From: JAYVYM01 sp046593925
GTDB lineage: Bacteria > Actinomycetota > Actinomycetes > Mycobacteriales > SCTD01
Length of the DNA: 16,179 nucleotides
NCBI GenBank assembly: GCA_046593925.1
Contig: JBKJQN010000066.1
Span: 1-16,179 of the forward strand
Direction: 5' to 3'
Shown: positions 7,011 to 14,354 of the stretch, piece by piece
Numbering within the stretch: the first letter of the stretch is position 1
How the letters are laid out: every line of letters starts with the position of its first letter
Notes under the pieces: generated by a model
What the model saw: the letters and a program-made list of their open reading frames with translations, nothing else
Told to the model about the DNA's origin: nothing
The model's database searches: none
Position numbers and translations under genes: made by a program

Positions 7011-7443
7011 GTGAAGGTTCATGCGAGGGTGTGCGCACGACAGCGGGGTGTCCAGATCCGCAATGTCATCCAGGATATCCCGGTCTTCCTGACGTCTCCG
7101 CTTTACCGTCGATGGCACCTCAGTTGGCATGCGACAGCGGAGGAGCTTTCCGCATCACTGCCCGGGGACGAGCTGCTGCCGAAGGCAGCCATATCGGAGC
7201 ACCAGAGCCATAGACATCGCCGCCCCGCCAGAGGCAGTCTGGCCCTGGCTCGCGCAGGTCGGCTGCCTCCGTGCCGGCTGGTACAGCAACGACCTGCTGG
7301 ACAACCTGGGCAGACCCAGCGCCACCGTGCTGCTACCGGCATTTCAGCAGCTTGTGGTCGGTCACTGGGTACCGATGTCACCGTCCACGACACCGAACGA
7401 CCGCACGGCGCTCAAGGTCCACAGGTTTCGCGTCAATCGGTGG
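7011..7443 (+). pseudogene. SRPBCC-family protein, frameshifted and truncated
   Basis: GTG at 7011, with AGGGGG five bases upstream, starts a frame reading VFLTSPLYRRWHLSW and then PGDELLPKA (to 7187). The same protein resumes one frame over with STRAIDIAAPPEAVWPWLAQ, WYSNDLLDNLGRPSA and VGHWVPMSP, ending in FRVNRW at 7443. The shift lies within 7185-7191, a net +1 or -2. This is the N-terminal two thirds of an actinobacterial SRPBCC (START/Bet v1-like) protein, a hydrophobic-ligand-binding fold; intact relatives are about 200 aa. The part after FRVNRW is gone, and sequence just beyond belongs to the end of the convergent cimA gene. Two lesions make it a pseudogene with good confidence. The original ligand is unknown. 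Confidence 0.8.
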
Positions 7444-7477
7444 ACCACTCGTCGAGCGCGTGCGCCGCCCGGCGGGG

Positions 7478-9058
7478 TCAGCGGGACTGGCGGAGCAGTC
7501 CCGTCGTGTAGGCGTCCTCGAGAGCGGTCCAGGACGCTGCGATGACGTTCTCGTGCACCCCGACGGTGTCCCACTCGCTGACACCGTCGGAGGTCTCGAC
7601 CAGCACCCGGGTGACGGCGCCGGTGCCGTGCGCGCCGCTGACGATGCGCACCTTGTAGTCGACCAGCTCCAGCGCCGCCAGCCCCGGGTAGAGCTTCGCC
7701 AGCGCGAGCCGCAGGGCGTTGTCGAGCGCGTTCACCGGGCCGTTGCCCTCGCCGGTGGCCACCAGCCGCTCGCCCTTGGCGTGCAGTTTGACCGTCGCCT
7801 CGCTGACCACGGCGTCGTCGCGGCGCTCCACGATGACCCGCCAGGACTCCAGCTCGAAGAACCGCGGCCGCTCCCCCATCTCCTCGCGCAGCAGCAGCTC
7901 GAAGCTGGCCTCCGCAGCCTCGAACGACCAGCCGACGGACTCCAGGTCCTTCACCCGAGCGATCACCCGGGCGACCGTGTCGCGGTCGGGCGCGAGGCCC
8001 AGCTCACGGCCCTTCAGCTCGATGGTCGCGCGGCCGGCGAGCTCGCTGACCAGCATCCGCATGTCGTTGCCGACAACGCCCGGGTCGGTGTGCTGGTAGA
8101 GGTCGGGATCGAGCGCCACGGCGCTGGCGTGCAGCCCGGCCTTGTGCGCGAACGCGCTGGCGCCCACCCACGGCTGGTACGGGTCGGGGGCGATGTTGGC
8201 GACCTCCGCGACGGCGTGCGCCACCCGGCCGAGCTCGGCCAGGCGTCCCGGTGGCAGTACCGCCCGCCCCGTCTTGGTTTCGAGGGCCGCGACGACGCTG
8301 AACAGGTCGGCGTTGCCGCAACGCTCGCCGTAGCCATTGGCAGTGCCCTGCACGTGCGTCGCACCGGCGTCGACGGCCGCGAGCGAGTTGGCCACCGCGC
8401 AGGACGTGTCGTCGTGGGCGTGGATGCCCACCCGCAGTCCGGTCGCGACGACCTCGGCGACGACCTCGGCGAGCCGGCCGGGCAGCATTCCGCCGTTGGT
8501 GTCGCACAGCACGGCGACGTCGGCGCCAGCCTCCGCCGCCGCCCGCAGCACCTCCAGCGCGTACGCCGGGTCGGCGCGGAAGCCGTCGAAGAAGTGCTCG
8601 GCGTCCAGAAAGACGCGCTGCCCCTCCGCGCGCAGGTGCGCGACGCTGTCGCGGACCATCGCGAGGTTCTCCGCGCGGGTCGTACGAAGGGCCCGCTCGA
8701 CGTGCCGGACGTCGCTCTTGGCGACCAGCGTCACGACCCCGGCGCCGGACTCGCGCAGGTGCGCCAGGTCGGCAGCGGTGTCACCGCCGGGCCGACGGGT
8801 CGAGCCGAACGCCGTCAGCTGCGCGGTCTGCAGGTGCAGCTCGGTCCTGGCGCGTCGGAAGAACTCGGCGTCCTTGGGGTTCGCACCCGGCCAACCACCC
8901 TCCACGAAGCCCACCCCGAGGTCGTCGAGGTGCCGGGCGATCGCCAGCTTGTCGTTGACCGACAGGATCAGGCCCTCGCGCTGGGAGCCGTCGCGCAGGG
9001 TCGTGTCGTAGACGTGGAAGGTGTCCGGCGGTCGGGTGGGCGGCGGCGGCACCGCCAC
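7478..9058 (-). CDS. cimA: (R)-citramalate synthase
   Basis: A 526-aa enzyme of the DRE-TIM metallolyase family. It condenses pyruvate and acetyl-CoA to (R)-citramalate, giving a threonine-independent route to 2-oxobutanoate for isoleucine. The TIM barrel starts with YDTTLRDGSQREG (17-29; R22 and D23 catalytic and metal-binding). It contains HAHDD (213-217, metal ligands) and the GNADLFS region (about 248). The C-terminal about 130 aa (SFELL through GVSEWDTVGVHENVIAASW) is the LeuA-type dimer/regulatory domain. Length and the RDGSQREG form fit CimA rather than the longer actinobacterial LeuA, which is present separately. It starts at GTG 9058 (or GTG 9052) with weak Shine-Dalgarno support. 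It follows ilvE by 42 bp and shares later steps with LeuB in this cluster. Confidence 0.9.
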   Translation of the reverse strand: MAVPPPPTRPPDTFHVYDTTLRDGSQREGLILSVNDKLAIARHLDDLGVGFVEGGWPGANPKDAEFFRRARTELHLQTAQLTAFGSTRRPGGDTAADLAHLRESGAGVVTLVAKSDVRHVERALRTTRAENLAMVRDSVAHLRAEGQRVFLDAEHFFDGFRADPAYALEVLRAAAEAGADVAVLCDTNGGMLPGRLAEVVAEVVATGLRVGIHAHDDTSCAVANSLAAVDAGATHVQGTANGYGERCGNADLFSVVAALETKTGRAVLPPGRLAELGRVAHAVAEVANIAPDPYQPWVGASAFAHKAGLHASAVALDPDLYQHTDPGVVGNDMRMLVSELAGRATIELKGRELGLAPDRDTVARVIARVKDLESVGWSFEAAEASFELLLREEMGERPRFFELESWRVIVERRDDAVVSEATVKLHAKGERLVATGEGNGPVNALDNALRLALAKLYPGLAALELVDYKVRIVSGAHGTGAVTRVLVETSDGVSEWDTVGVHENVIAASWTALEDAYTTGLLRQSR

Positions 9059-9100
9059 AGTCTGCCGCAGCCGGCGGGCAGCAGCGGCGGACGTGCGGCG

Positions 9101-10219
9101 TCAGCCGATCCGGTGCAGCCAGTCGTGGGTGTCCGGGCTGCGGCCGTACTGCAGGTCCAGCAGCGCCTCGCGCAGCCGCATCGTGACCGGGCCCGGCTGA
9201 CCGTCGCCGATCTGCCACTCGCCGGTCGTGCACTTGGCGCGGCCGACCGGCGCGACGACGGCGGCCGTACCGCAGGCGAAGACTTCGGTGAGCGAGCCGT
9301 CCTCGCAGCCGCTGCGCCACTCGTCGACCGAGATCCGGCCCTCCTCGACGTCGAGCCCGAGCTCGGGCGCCAGGGTCAGCAGCGAGTCGCGGACGACACC
9401 GGGCAGCAGGGTGCCGGTCAGGGCGGGCGTGAGCAGCCGGGCCGGGCCGCCGTCGGCGTTGCGGAACACGAAGAACAGGTTCATCCCGCCCATCTCCTCG
9501 ACCCAGCGACGCTCCACCGCGTCGAGCCAGACCACCTGGTCGCAACCCTTCTCGGCGGCCTGGCGCTGGGCGAGCAGGCTGCCGGCGTAGTTGCCACCGC
9601 ACTTGGCCTCGCCGGTGCCGCCGACGGCCGCGCGGACGTACTCCTCCGACAGCCAGACCGTCACCGGCCGGACCTCGCCGGGGAAGAACGGCGTCACCGG
9701 GAAGGCGATCAGCAGGAACAGGTACTCGTGGGCGGGCCGCATCCCGACCTGCGCCTCGGTCGCGATCATGAACGGGCGCAGGTACAGGCTCTGGCCGGCA
9801 GCCGTCGGCACCCAGTCGACGTCCGCCTCGACCAGCCGCTCCACGGCAGCGAGGAACAGCTCCTCGGGCAGCTCCGGCATGGCCAGGCGGCGCGCGGAGC
9901 GGTTGAAGCGGCGGGCGTTCTCCACCGGCCGGAACACCGCCACGCCGCCGTCGGGCTGCCGGTAGCCCTTGAGCCCCTCGAAGATGGCCTGCCCGTAGTG
10001 CAGGACCATCGCCGACGGGTCGAGCTGTAGCGGGGCGTACGCCGAGAGCGTCGCGTCGTGCCAGCCGCGGTCCTCGGTCCAGCGCACCGACACCATGTGG
10101 TCGGTGTGCACGCGGCCGAAGCCGGGGTCCTGCATGAGCGCCGCGCGCTCGGCGGGGGTGCGGCGGGAGTCGCTGACGACGACCTCGATCACCTCGCGGC
10201 CGGTGTCGGTGATGGTCAT
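9101..10219 (-). CDS. ilvE: Branched-chain amino acid aminotransferase
   Basis: A 372-aa PLP-dependent class IV aminotransferase. It interconverts leucine, isoleucine and valine with their 2-oxo acids, using glutamate/2-oxoglutarate. The Schiff-base lysine is K206 in GEAKCGGNYAGS. Other hallmarks are LHYGQAIFEGLKGYR (73-87), SLYLRPFMIA (144-153), EEMGGMNLFFVF and the C-terminal EVFACGTAAVV. Length and motifs fit the bacterial IlvE group II type common in actinobacteria. ATG at 10219 is preceded by GGGAGGGG at the right spacing, so the longer upstream open frame is not used. The 78-bp gap from leuB contains two hairpins (separate entry); cimA follows 42 bp downstream. Confidence 0.96.
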   Translation of the reverse strand: MTITDTGREVIEVVVSDSRRTPAERAALMQDPGFGRVHTDHMVSVRWTEDRGWHDATLSAYAPLQLDPSAMVLHYGQAIFEGLKGYRQPDGGVAVFRPVENARRFNRSARRLAMPELPEELFLAAVERLVEADVDWVPTAAGQSLYLRPFMIATEAQVGMRPAHEYLFLLIAFPVTPFFPGEVRPVTVWLSEEYVRAAVGGTGEAKCGGNYAGSLLAQRQAAEKGCDQVVWLDAVERRWVEEMGGMNLFFVFRNADGGPARLLTPALTGTLLPGVVRDSLLTLAPELGLDVEEGRISVDEWRSGCEDGSLTEVFACGTAAVVAPVGRAKCTTGEWQIGDGQPGPVTMRLREALLDLQYGRSPDTHDWLHRIG

Positions 10220-10240
10220 GTCTGCCCCTCCCGTGATCGT

Positions 10241-10291
10241 CCGGCGCACCCGCGCCGGGACCCGACCGTATCCGAGCGGGCGCCGGTCGGG
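10241..10291 (-). promoter_or_regulatory. Tandem hairpins in the leuB-ilvE gap
   Basis: Two hairpins fill most of the gap between the leuB stop and the ilvE Shine-Dalgarno. In transcript order, CCCGACCG pairs with CGGTCGGG (8 bp, 15-nt loop; 10291-10284 with 10268-10261). Then CCGGCGC pairs with GCGCCGG (7 bp, loop GGGT; 10258-10252 with 10247-10241). No U-run follows, so intrinsic termination is not supported. RNA processing, differential stability or partial attenuation between leuB and ilvE are possible readings. Confidence 0.5.
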
Positions 10292-10297
10292 GTTGCG

Positions 10298-11314
10298 TCA
10301 GCTGAGCTGGCCGACCAGGGCGTCCCCGACCTCGCTCGTGCCGCGCCGCGCCGCGCCGCGCCGCGCGAGGTCCTTCGCGACGGCCGCCTCGACCCGGGCC
10401 GCCTCGTCGGCGTGGCCCAGGTGTTCCAGCAGCATCGCCACCGACAGCACCGTGGCGGTCGGGTCGGCGACGCCCTTTCCGGCGATGTCGGGGGCGCTGC
10501 CGTGCACCGGCTCGAACATCGACGGGTGGGCGCGGGAGACGTCCAGGTTGCCGCTCGCGGCCAGCCCGATGCCGCCGCAGACCGCCGCGCCGATGTCGGT
10601 GAGGATGTCGCCGAACAGGTTGTCGGTGACGATGACGTCGAAGCGGCCCGGGTCGGTGACGAAGAACATCGATGCCGCGTCGGCGTGCTGGTAGTCCAGC
10701 GTGACGTCCGGGAACTGCTCGCTGACCCGCTCGGCGGTGCGCTTCCACAGCCCGCCGGCGTGTACCAGGACGTTGGTCTTGTGCACCATCGTGAGCCGGC
10801 CGTCGCGGGCCTGCGCCCTGCCGAAGGCGTCGCGGACGACCCGCTCGATGCCGTACGCCGTGTTGAGGCTGACCTCGGTCGCGACCTCGTGCGGCGTACC
10901 GGTGCGCATCGTGCCGCCGTTGCCGACGTACGGCCCCTCGGTGCCCTCCCGGACGACCACCATGTCGATGTGCGCGGCGCGCAGCGGGCCTCGTACGCCC
11001 GGGTAGAGCTTGACGGGCCGCAGGTTGACGTGGTGGTCGAGCGCGAAGCGCAGCGCGAGCAGCAGCCCGCGCTCCAGCACTCCCGGCGGGACCGACGGGT
11101 CGCCGATGGCGCCGAGCAGGATCGCGTCGTGTGCCTGCAGCTCGCCCAGCACGCCGTCGGGCAGCACCTCACCGGTGCGGTGGTAGGCGGCGGCACCGAG
11201 GTCGAAGTCGGTGGTCTCCACGCCCGGCAGCACCGCCCGCAGCACCTTGAGTCCCTCGGCGACCACTTCGGGGCCGATCCCGTCGCCGCCGATGACCGCC
11301 AGTCGGGTGCTCAT
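10298..11314 (-). CDS. leuB: 3-isopropylmalate dehydrogenase
   Basis: A 338-aa member of the isocitrate/isopropylmalate dehydrogenase family. It oxidatively decarboxylates (2R,3S)-3-isopropylmalate with NAD+ in leucine synthesis, and also acts on methylmalate in the citramalate route. Visible motifs are LAVIGGDGIGPEV (5-17), VREGTEGPYVGNGG (121-134), HKTNVL with catalytic K179, and DNLFGDILTD (231-240) with the metal-binding aspartates. MFEPVHGSAPDIAGKG (267-282) is the NAD-binding region. ATG at 11314 gives the standard N-terminus MSTRLAVIGG; ATG 11332 is an in-frame alternative. Codons near the end are built from a CCGCG tandem tract, so the C-terminal 20 or so residues may differ from relatives. 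LeuA ends 321 bp upstream. Confidence 0.96.
   Translation of the reverse strand: MSTRLAVIGGDGIGPEVVAEGLKVLRAVLPGVETTDFDLGAAAYHRTGEVLPDGVLGELQAHDAILLGAIGDPSVPPGVLERGLLLALRFALDHHVNLRPVKLYPGVRGPLRAAHIDMVVVREGTEGPYVGNGGTMRTGTPHEVATEVSLNTAYGIERVVRDAFGRAQARDGRLTMVHKTNVLVHAGGLWKRTAERVSEQFPDVTLDYQHADAASMFFVTDPGRFDVIVTDNLFGDILTDIGAAVCGGIGLAASGNLDVSRAHPSMFEPVHGSAPDIAGKGVADPTATVLSVAMLLEHLGHADEAARVEAAVAKDLARRGAARRGTSEVGDALVGQLS
10341..10365. repeat. (CCGCG)5 tandem tract inside leuB
   Basis: Five perfect copies of the 5-bp unit CCGCG lie within the last 25 codons of leuB, encoding the local ARRGAARRG peptide. The unit is not a multiple of three, so gain or loss of one copy would shift the frame for the last part of LeuB. 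Confidence 0.9.
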
Positions 11315-11635
11315 CCGCGCCAGGGTACGCATGGGGGTGGCCGTCCCAGCAGGTGGTGCGTGACGCCTGCCCGGATGCTGGCGCTACGGCTGCTCTGCCC
11401 TGCCGGGCCGACCCCGCGGTATGCCGACGCCGCTGAGGAGGCGGCGCCCGGCCGGGGCGTCGACGCCGTCGAGTGGGAGCAGGTCGAGTCCCGTTCGGGC
11501 CAGGACAGCGAGCTGTCGGTCTGCTTCCTCTTGCTGCTGGTGCGTCGCCGCCGCCGCCGCCGGTCGCTGGAGCCAGTGCGGGGGCGCCGCCGCCCTGCTG
11601 GCCGCGGCTCGGGCCAGGCAGGTCACCCGGATGGG
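11315..11635. other. leuA-leuB intergenic region, no convincing gene
   Basis: These 321 bp lie between the leuA stop and the leuB start on the minus strand, unusually long for this compact cluster. A minus-strand frame from GTG 11626 to 11384 (80 aa, Ala/Arg/Gln-rich) begins 10 bp after leuA, but it has no Shine-Dalgarno, no recognised domain and low-complexity composition. A run of GCC/CGC triplets (about 11545-11562) and the palindrome GGCGTCGACGCC (11456-11467) are the only visible structures. leuB may have its own promoter here, but I cannot point to convincing hexamers. Confidence 0.4.
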
Positions 11636-13342
11636 TCAGGCGCGCGCCCGGTTGACGGCGCTGACCACGGCGACCAGCGAGCTGGTGACGATGCTCGGGT
11701 GCACACCGCAGCCCCAGAGCACCCGCCCGTCGACGGCGACCTCGAGGTAGGAGGCGGCCTGCGCCTCCTCGCCCGCGCCGGTGGCGTGCTCGGCGTAGTC
11801 CAGGACCCGGGCGTCGATGCCGAGCTCGTTCAGCGCGTGGACGAAGGCCGCGATCGGCCCGTTGCCGGTCCCGGAGATGCGGTGCCGCTCGCCGGCCCAC
11901 TCGACGACCGCATCGAGCCGGTCGGTCTCGGCGCTGGTCAACGACTGCGAGACCAGCCGCAGCGGGGCGGTCGGCGCGAGGTAGGTGTCGCCGAACAGCT
12001 GCCAGATCCGGGCCGCCGACACCTCGCCGCCCTCACCGTCGGCGACCTCCTGCACGACCCGGCTGAACTCGATCTGCATCCGCCGGGGCAGGTCCAGGTG
12101 GTGTTCGTTCTTCAGCACGTACGCCACGCCGCCCTTGCCGGACTGACTGTTGACCCGGATCACCGCCTCGTAGGACCGGCCGACGTCCTTCGGGTCGATC
12201 GGCAGGTACGGCACCCCCCACGGCCGCTCCCCCACCGGCACGCCGGCCGCCCGCGCCCCCCGGTCCATCGCCTCCAGTCCCTTCTTGATCGCGTCCTGGT
12301 GCGAGCCGGAGAAGGCGGTGTAGACCAGGTCCCCGCCGTACGGATGGCGCGGGTGCACCGGCAGCTGGCTGCAGTACTCGACGGTGCGCCGTACCTCGTC
12401 GATGTCGCCGAGATCGACCTGCGGGTCGACGCCCTGGCTGAACAGGTTGAGCGCAAGGGTCACCAGGCAGACGTTGCCGGTGCGCTCGCCGTTGCCGAAC
12501 AGGCAGCCCTCGACGCGGTCGGCGCCGGCCAGCAGACCCAGCTCGGCGGCCGCGACCGCCGTCCCGCGGTCGTTGTGCGGGTGCAGTGACAGCACGACGC
12601 TGCTGCGGCGCGCACCCAGCGCCCGGCCGAACCACTCGATCTGGTCGGCGTACGTGCTGGGCACGCTCATCTCCACCGTCGCAGGCAGGTTCAGCACGAC
12701 CGGCCGCTCCGGGGTCGGCTGCCAGACGTCCATGACGGCCTCGCACACCTCGAGGGCGTACTCCAGTTCGGTGCCGGTGAAGGACTCCGGGCTGTACTGC
12801 CACCGCACGTCGGTCGAGGGCAGCAGCTGCTCGGCGTACTTGGTGCACCACTGCGCGCCCTGTACGGCGATGTCCTTGACCCCGGCCCTGTCCAGGCCGA
12901 AGACCACCTCGCGCTGCAGGGTGCTGGTGGAGTTGTACAGGTGCACCAGGGCGCTGCCGGTCAGGCCGACCAGCGAATGCACGGTGCGCTCGATGAGCTC
13001 CTCACGGGCCTGCGTCAGCACCTGGATCGTGACTCCCTCGGGGACCAGATCGTCCTCGACCAGCCGGCGTACGAAGTCGAAGTCGGTGCTGCTCGCGGCC
13101 GGGAAGCCCACCTCGATCTCGCGGTATCCCAGGTCGACGAGCAGGGCGAACAGCCGGAGCTTGCGCTCGACGTCCATCGGGTCGATGAGGGCCTGGTTGC
13201 CGTCGCGCAGGTCGACGCTGCACCAGGTCGGTGCGCGGTCGATGACCTTCGTCGGCCAGCTGCGGTCGGCCAGCTCGACCGGCGCGAAGGCGGTGTAGCG
13301 GGCGTACGGCATCGGGGTGATCGCGGGGCGGGCAGGGCGCAT
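11636..13342 (-). CDS. leuA: 2-isopropylmalate synthase
   Basis: A 568-aa LeuA of the long actinobacterial type. It condenses acetyl-CoA with 2-oxoisovalerate, the committed and leucine-inhibited step of leucine synthesis. The TIM barrel shows DLRDGNQALIDPM (44-56; R46 and D47 key), YNSTSTLQR (136-144) and HPHNDRG (254-260) with the metal-binding histidines. GCLFGNGERTGNV follows. A linker and the C-terminal allosteric domain, which binds leucine in characterised relatives, run from about residue 430 to the end (GCGVHPSIVTSSLVAVVSA). No VNTR-like insertion is present, unlike M. tuberculosis LeuA. ATG at 13342 has GGAG eight bases upstream; ATG 13312 is an alternative. Expression is probably controlled by the leader ORF and alternative hairpins directly upstream. 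Confidence 0.97.
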   Translation of the reverse strand: MRPARPAITPMPYARYTAFAPVELADRSWPTKVIDRAPTWCSVDLRDGNQALIDPMDVERKLRLFALLVDLGYREIEVGFPAASSTDFDFVRRLVEDDLVPEGVTIQVLTQAREELIERTVHSLVGLTGSALVHLYNSTSTLQREVVFGLDRAGVKDIAVQGAQWCTKYAEQLLPSTDVRWQYSPESFTGTELEYALEVCEAVMDVWQPTPERPVVLNLPATVEMSVPSTYADQIEWFGRALGARRSSVVLSLHPHNDRGTAVAAAELGLLAGADRVEGCLFGNGERTGNVCLVTLALNLFSQGVDPQVDLGDIDEVRRTVEYCSQLPVHPRHPYGGDLVYTAFSGSHQDAIKKGLEAMDRGARAAGVPVGERPWGVPYLPIDPKDVGRSYEAVIRVNSQSGKGGVAYVLKNEHHLDLPRRMQIEFSRVVQEVADGEGGEVSAARIWQLFGDTYLAPTAPLRLVSQSLTSAETDRLDAVVEWAGERHRISGTGNGPIAAFVHALNELGIDARVLDYAEHATGAGEEAQAASYLEVAVDGRVLWGCGVHPSIVTSSLVAVVSAVNRARA

Positions 13343-13449
13343 CGGGGCTCTCCGGGGGTACGGGCGGGTGCGGCCAGCACGATCTCCCGCGGTGGGGAGC
13401 CGACCTAGGACAGGGCCCCGCCGCGGCACAGAAGCAGGAGCCGCGCCAC
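13343..13449 (-). promoter_or_regulatory. leuA leader / candidate attenuator
   Basis: After the leader ORF the transcript can form competing structures. In helix A, CCGCGGCGGGG (13426-13416, inside the end of the leader ORF) pairs with CCCCACCGCGG (13397-13387), 10 of 11 positions. In helix B, GGCTCCCC (13401-13394) pairs with GGAGAGCC (13353-13346), 7 of 8 positions, covering the leuA Shine-Dalgarno. A and B share bases 13397-13394 and cannot coexist. A short local stem CTCCC/GGGAG is a third option. No U-run is visible, so control of translation initiation is more likely than intrinsic termination. Leader-based control of leuA is known in actinobacteria; the direction of the switch here is not resolved. 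Confidence 0.6.
13405..13449 (-). CDS. leuA leader peptide
   Basis: GTG at 13449 opens a 14-codon frame reading VARLLLLCRGGALS and ending at TAG (13407-13405), 62 nt before leuA. Four consecutive leucine codons, CTC CTG CTT CTG, include the less-favoured CTT. This is the hallmark of a ribosome-stalling leader that senses charged tRNA-Leu. The last codons form one arm of the downstream helix, so a stalled ribosome would change the fold. No strong Shine-Dalgarno precedes the GTG, which suggests weak or leaderless initiation and lowers confidence somewhat. Confidence 0.65.
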   Translation of the reverse strand: MARLLLLCRGGALS

Positions 13450-13462
13450 GTGGCCGAGCGTA

Positions 13463-13488
13463 CGCCGCTGGTCGGCCGACCAGCCGCG
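13463..13488. repeat. Near-perfect 26-bp palindrome upstream of the leuA leader
   Basis: The core GCTGGTCGGCCGACCAGC (13467-13484) is a perfect 18-bp palindrome. One mismatched pair and then CGC/GCG arms extend it to 26 bp. It sits between the hydrolase stop (13512) and the leuA leader start (13449). It could be a terminator hairpin for the serA-hydrolase transcript or a dimeric regulator's operator at the leuA promoter. There is no T-run. Confidence 0.75.
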
Positions 13489-13511
13489 CAGCCCCGGCCC
13501 ATCTGCCCGGG

Positions 13512-14354
13512 TCAGCGCACGAAGGGCTCGACGACGGCCCGGAAGGCCGCCGGCTCGTCCACCCACGGGAAGTGACCGGCTCCGGGGACGACTTCCGCGG
13601 TGGCGGTCGCGAAGGCCTCGGCGACCCGGAACACCGACGCGACGCCGGTCAGCGCGTCGCGCTCGCCGCCGACGACGAGCACCGGCGCTTCGAGCGCGGC
13701 GAGCCCGGCCCGCAGCGCGGGCACGTCGATGTCGTCGCCACCCGCGCCGAAACCCAGCTCGGCCCGCCGGCTGCTCTGCCGGTCGGCGGTCGCCGCGTGC
13801 GCCTGGGTGCGTTCGTCCCAGCGGCCGTAGAAGAACGGCCGGGTGGCCCGGACCAGCGACTGCACCTGCGCGGGTGACGCTCCGGCGAGGGCGCCCTGCG
13901 CCTCGGCAGCATCGGCGTACCACGGCTCAGCTGACCGGGTGGCCCGGATCGCCGCGACGTCGCTCCGGTCGCCGCCCTGCAGCCGGTCCGAGGGCGTGAC
14001 CAGCACCAGGCGGCCGACCCGGTCGGGGTAGGTCGCCGCCCACGCCTGCGCGACCAGGCAGCCGGCGGAGTGGCCGAGCACGTCGGCCCGCTCGAGCCCG
14101 AGGTGCTCACGCAGGGCCTCCACGTCGGCAGCCAGCCGGTCGAAGCGCAGCGACGCCGGCTCGACGGGGACCTCTGAGCGACCGGTGGCCCGGCTGTCCA
14201 GCAGCACCAGGGTCCGGACGTCGGCCAGCCCGCCGAGGTCCTCCAGGTAGGCCGCCGCACGCCCGGGGCCACCTGGCAGGCACAGCAGCGGCCGTCCGGT
14301 GCCGACCTGCTGGTAGGCCAGCCGAGTTCCGTCGTACGCCAGGAAGCCGGTCAC
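13512..14354 (-). CDS. Alpha/beta hydrolase
   Basis: A 280-aa alpha/beta-hydrolase-fold protein resembling the proline iminopeptidase/hydrolase group. The oxyanion region CLPGGPG (25-31) is followed by the nucleophile elbow GHSAG with S96. D233 (GGERDALTG) and H261 (PGAGHFPW) complete a full catalytic triad. There is no signal peptide, so a cytosolic location is inferred. It starts at GTG 14354, overlapping the serA stop by 4 bp (GTGA), so it is translationally coupled to serA. The HGGPG-like CLPGGPG motif is what suggests peptidase or esterase relatives; the actual substrate cannot be read from sequence. It appears to be a passenger between serA and leuA. Confidence 0.88.
   Translation of the reverse strand: MTGFLAYDGTRLAYQQVGTGRPLLCLPGGPGRAAAYLEDLGGLADVRTLVLLDSRATGRSEVPVEPASLRFDRLAADVEALREHLGLERADVLGHSAGCLVAQAWAATYPDRVGRLVLVTPSDRLQGGDRSDVAAIRATRSAEPWYADAAEAQGALAGASPAQVQSLVRATRPFFYGRWDERTQAHAATADRQSSRRAELGFGAGGDDIDVPALRAGLAALEAPVLVVGGERDALTGVASVFRVAEAFATATAEVVPGAGHFPWVDEPAAFRAVVEPFVR

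Noticed and set aside
6339..7130. 263-aa minus-strand frame covering the gene-free stretch
   Set aside because: Arg/Pro/Ala-rich with no domain, overlapping both the DinB gene start in another frame and the SRPBCC pseudogene antisense.
11384..11626. 80-aa minus-strand frame between leuA and leuB
   Set aside because: No Shine-Dalgarno, low-complexity Ala/Gln runs from triplet repeats and no recognised homology; described only as intergenic content.
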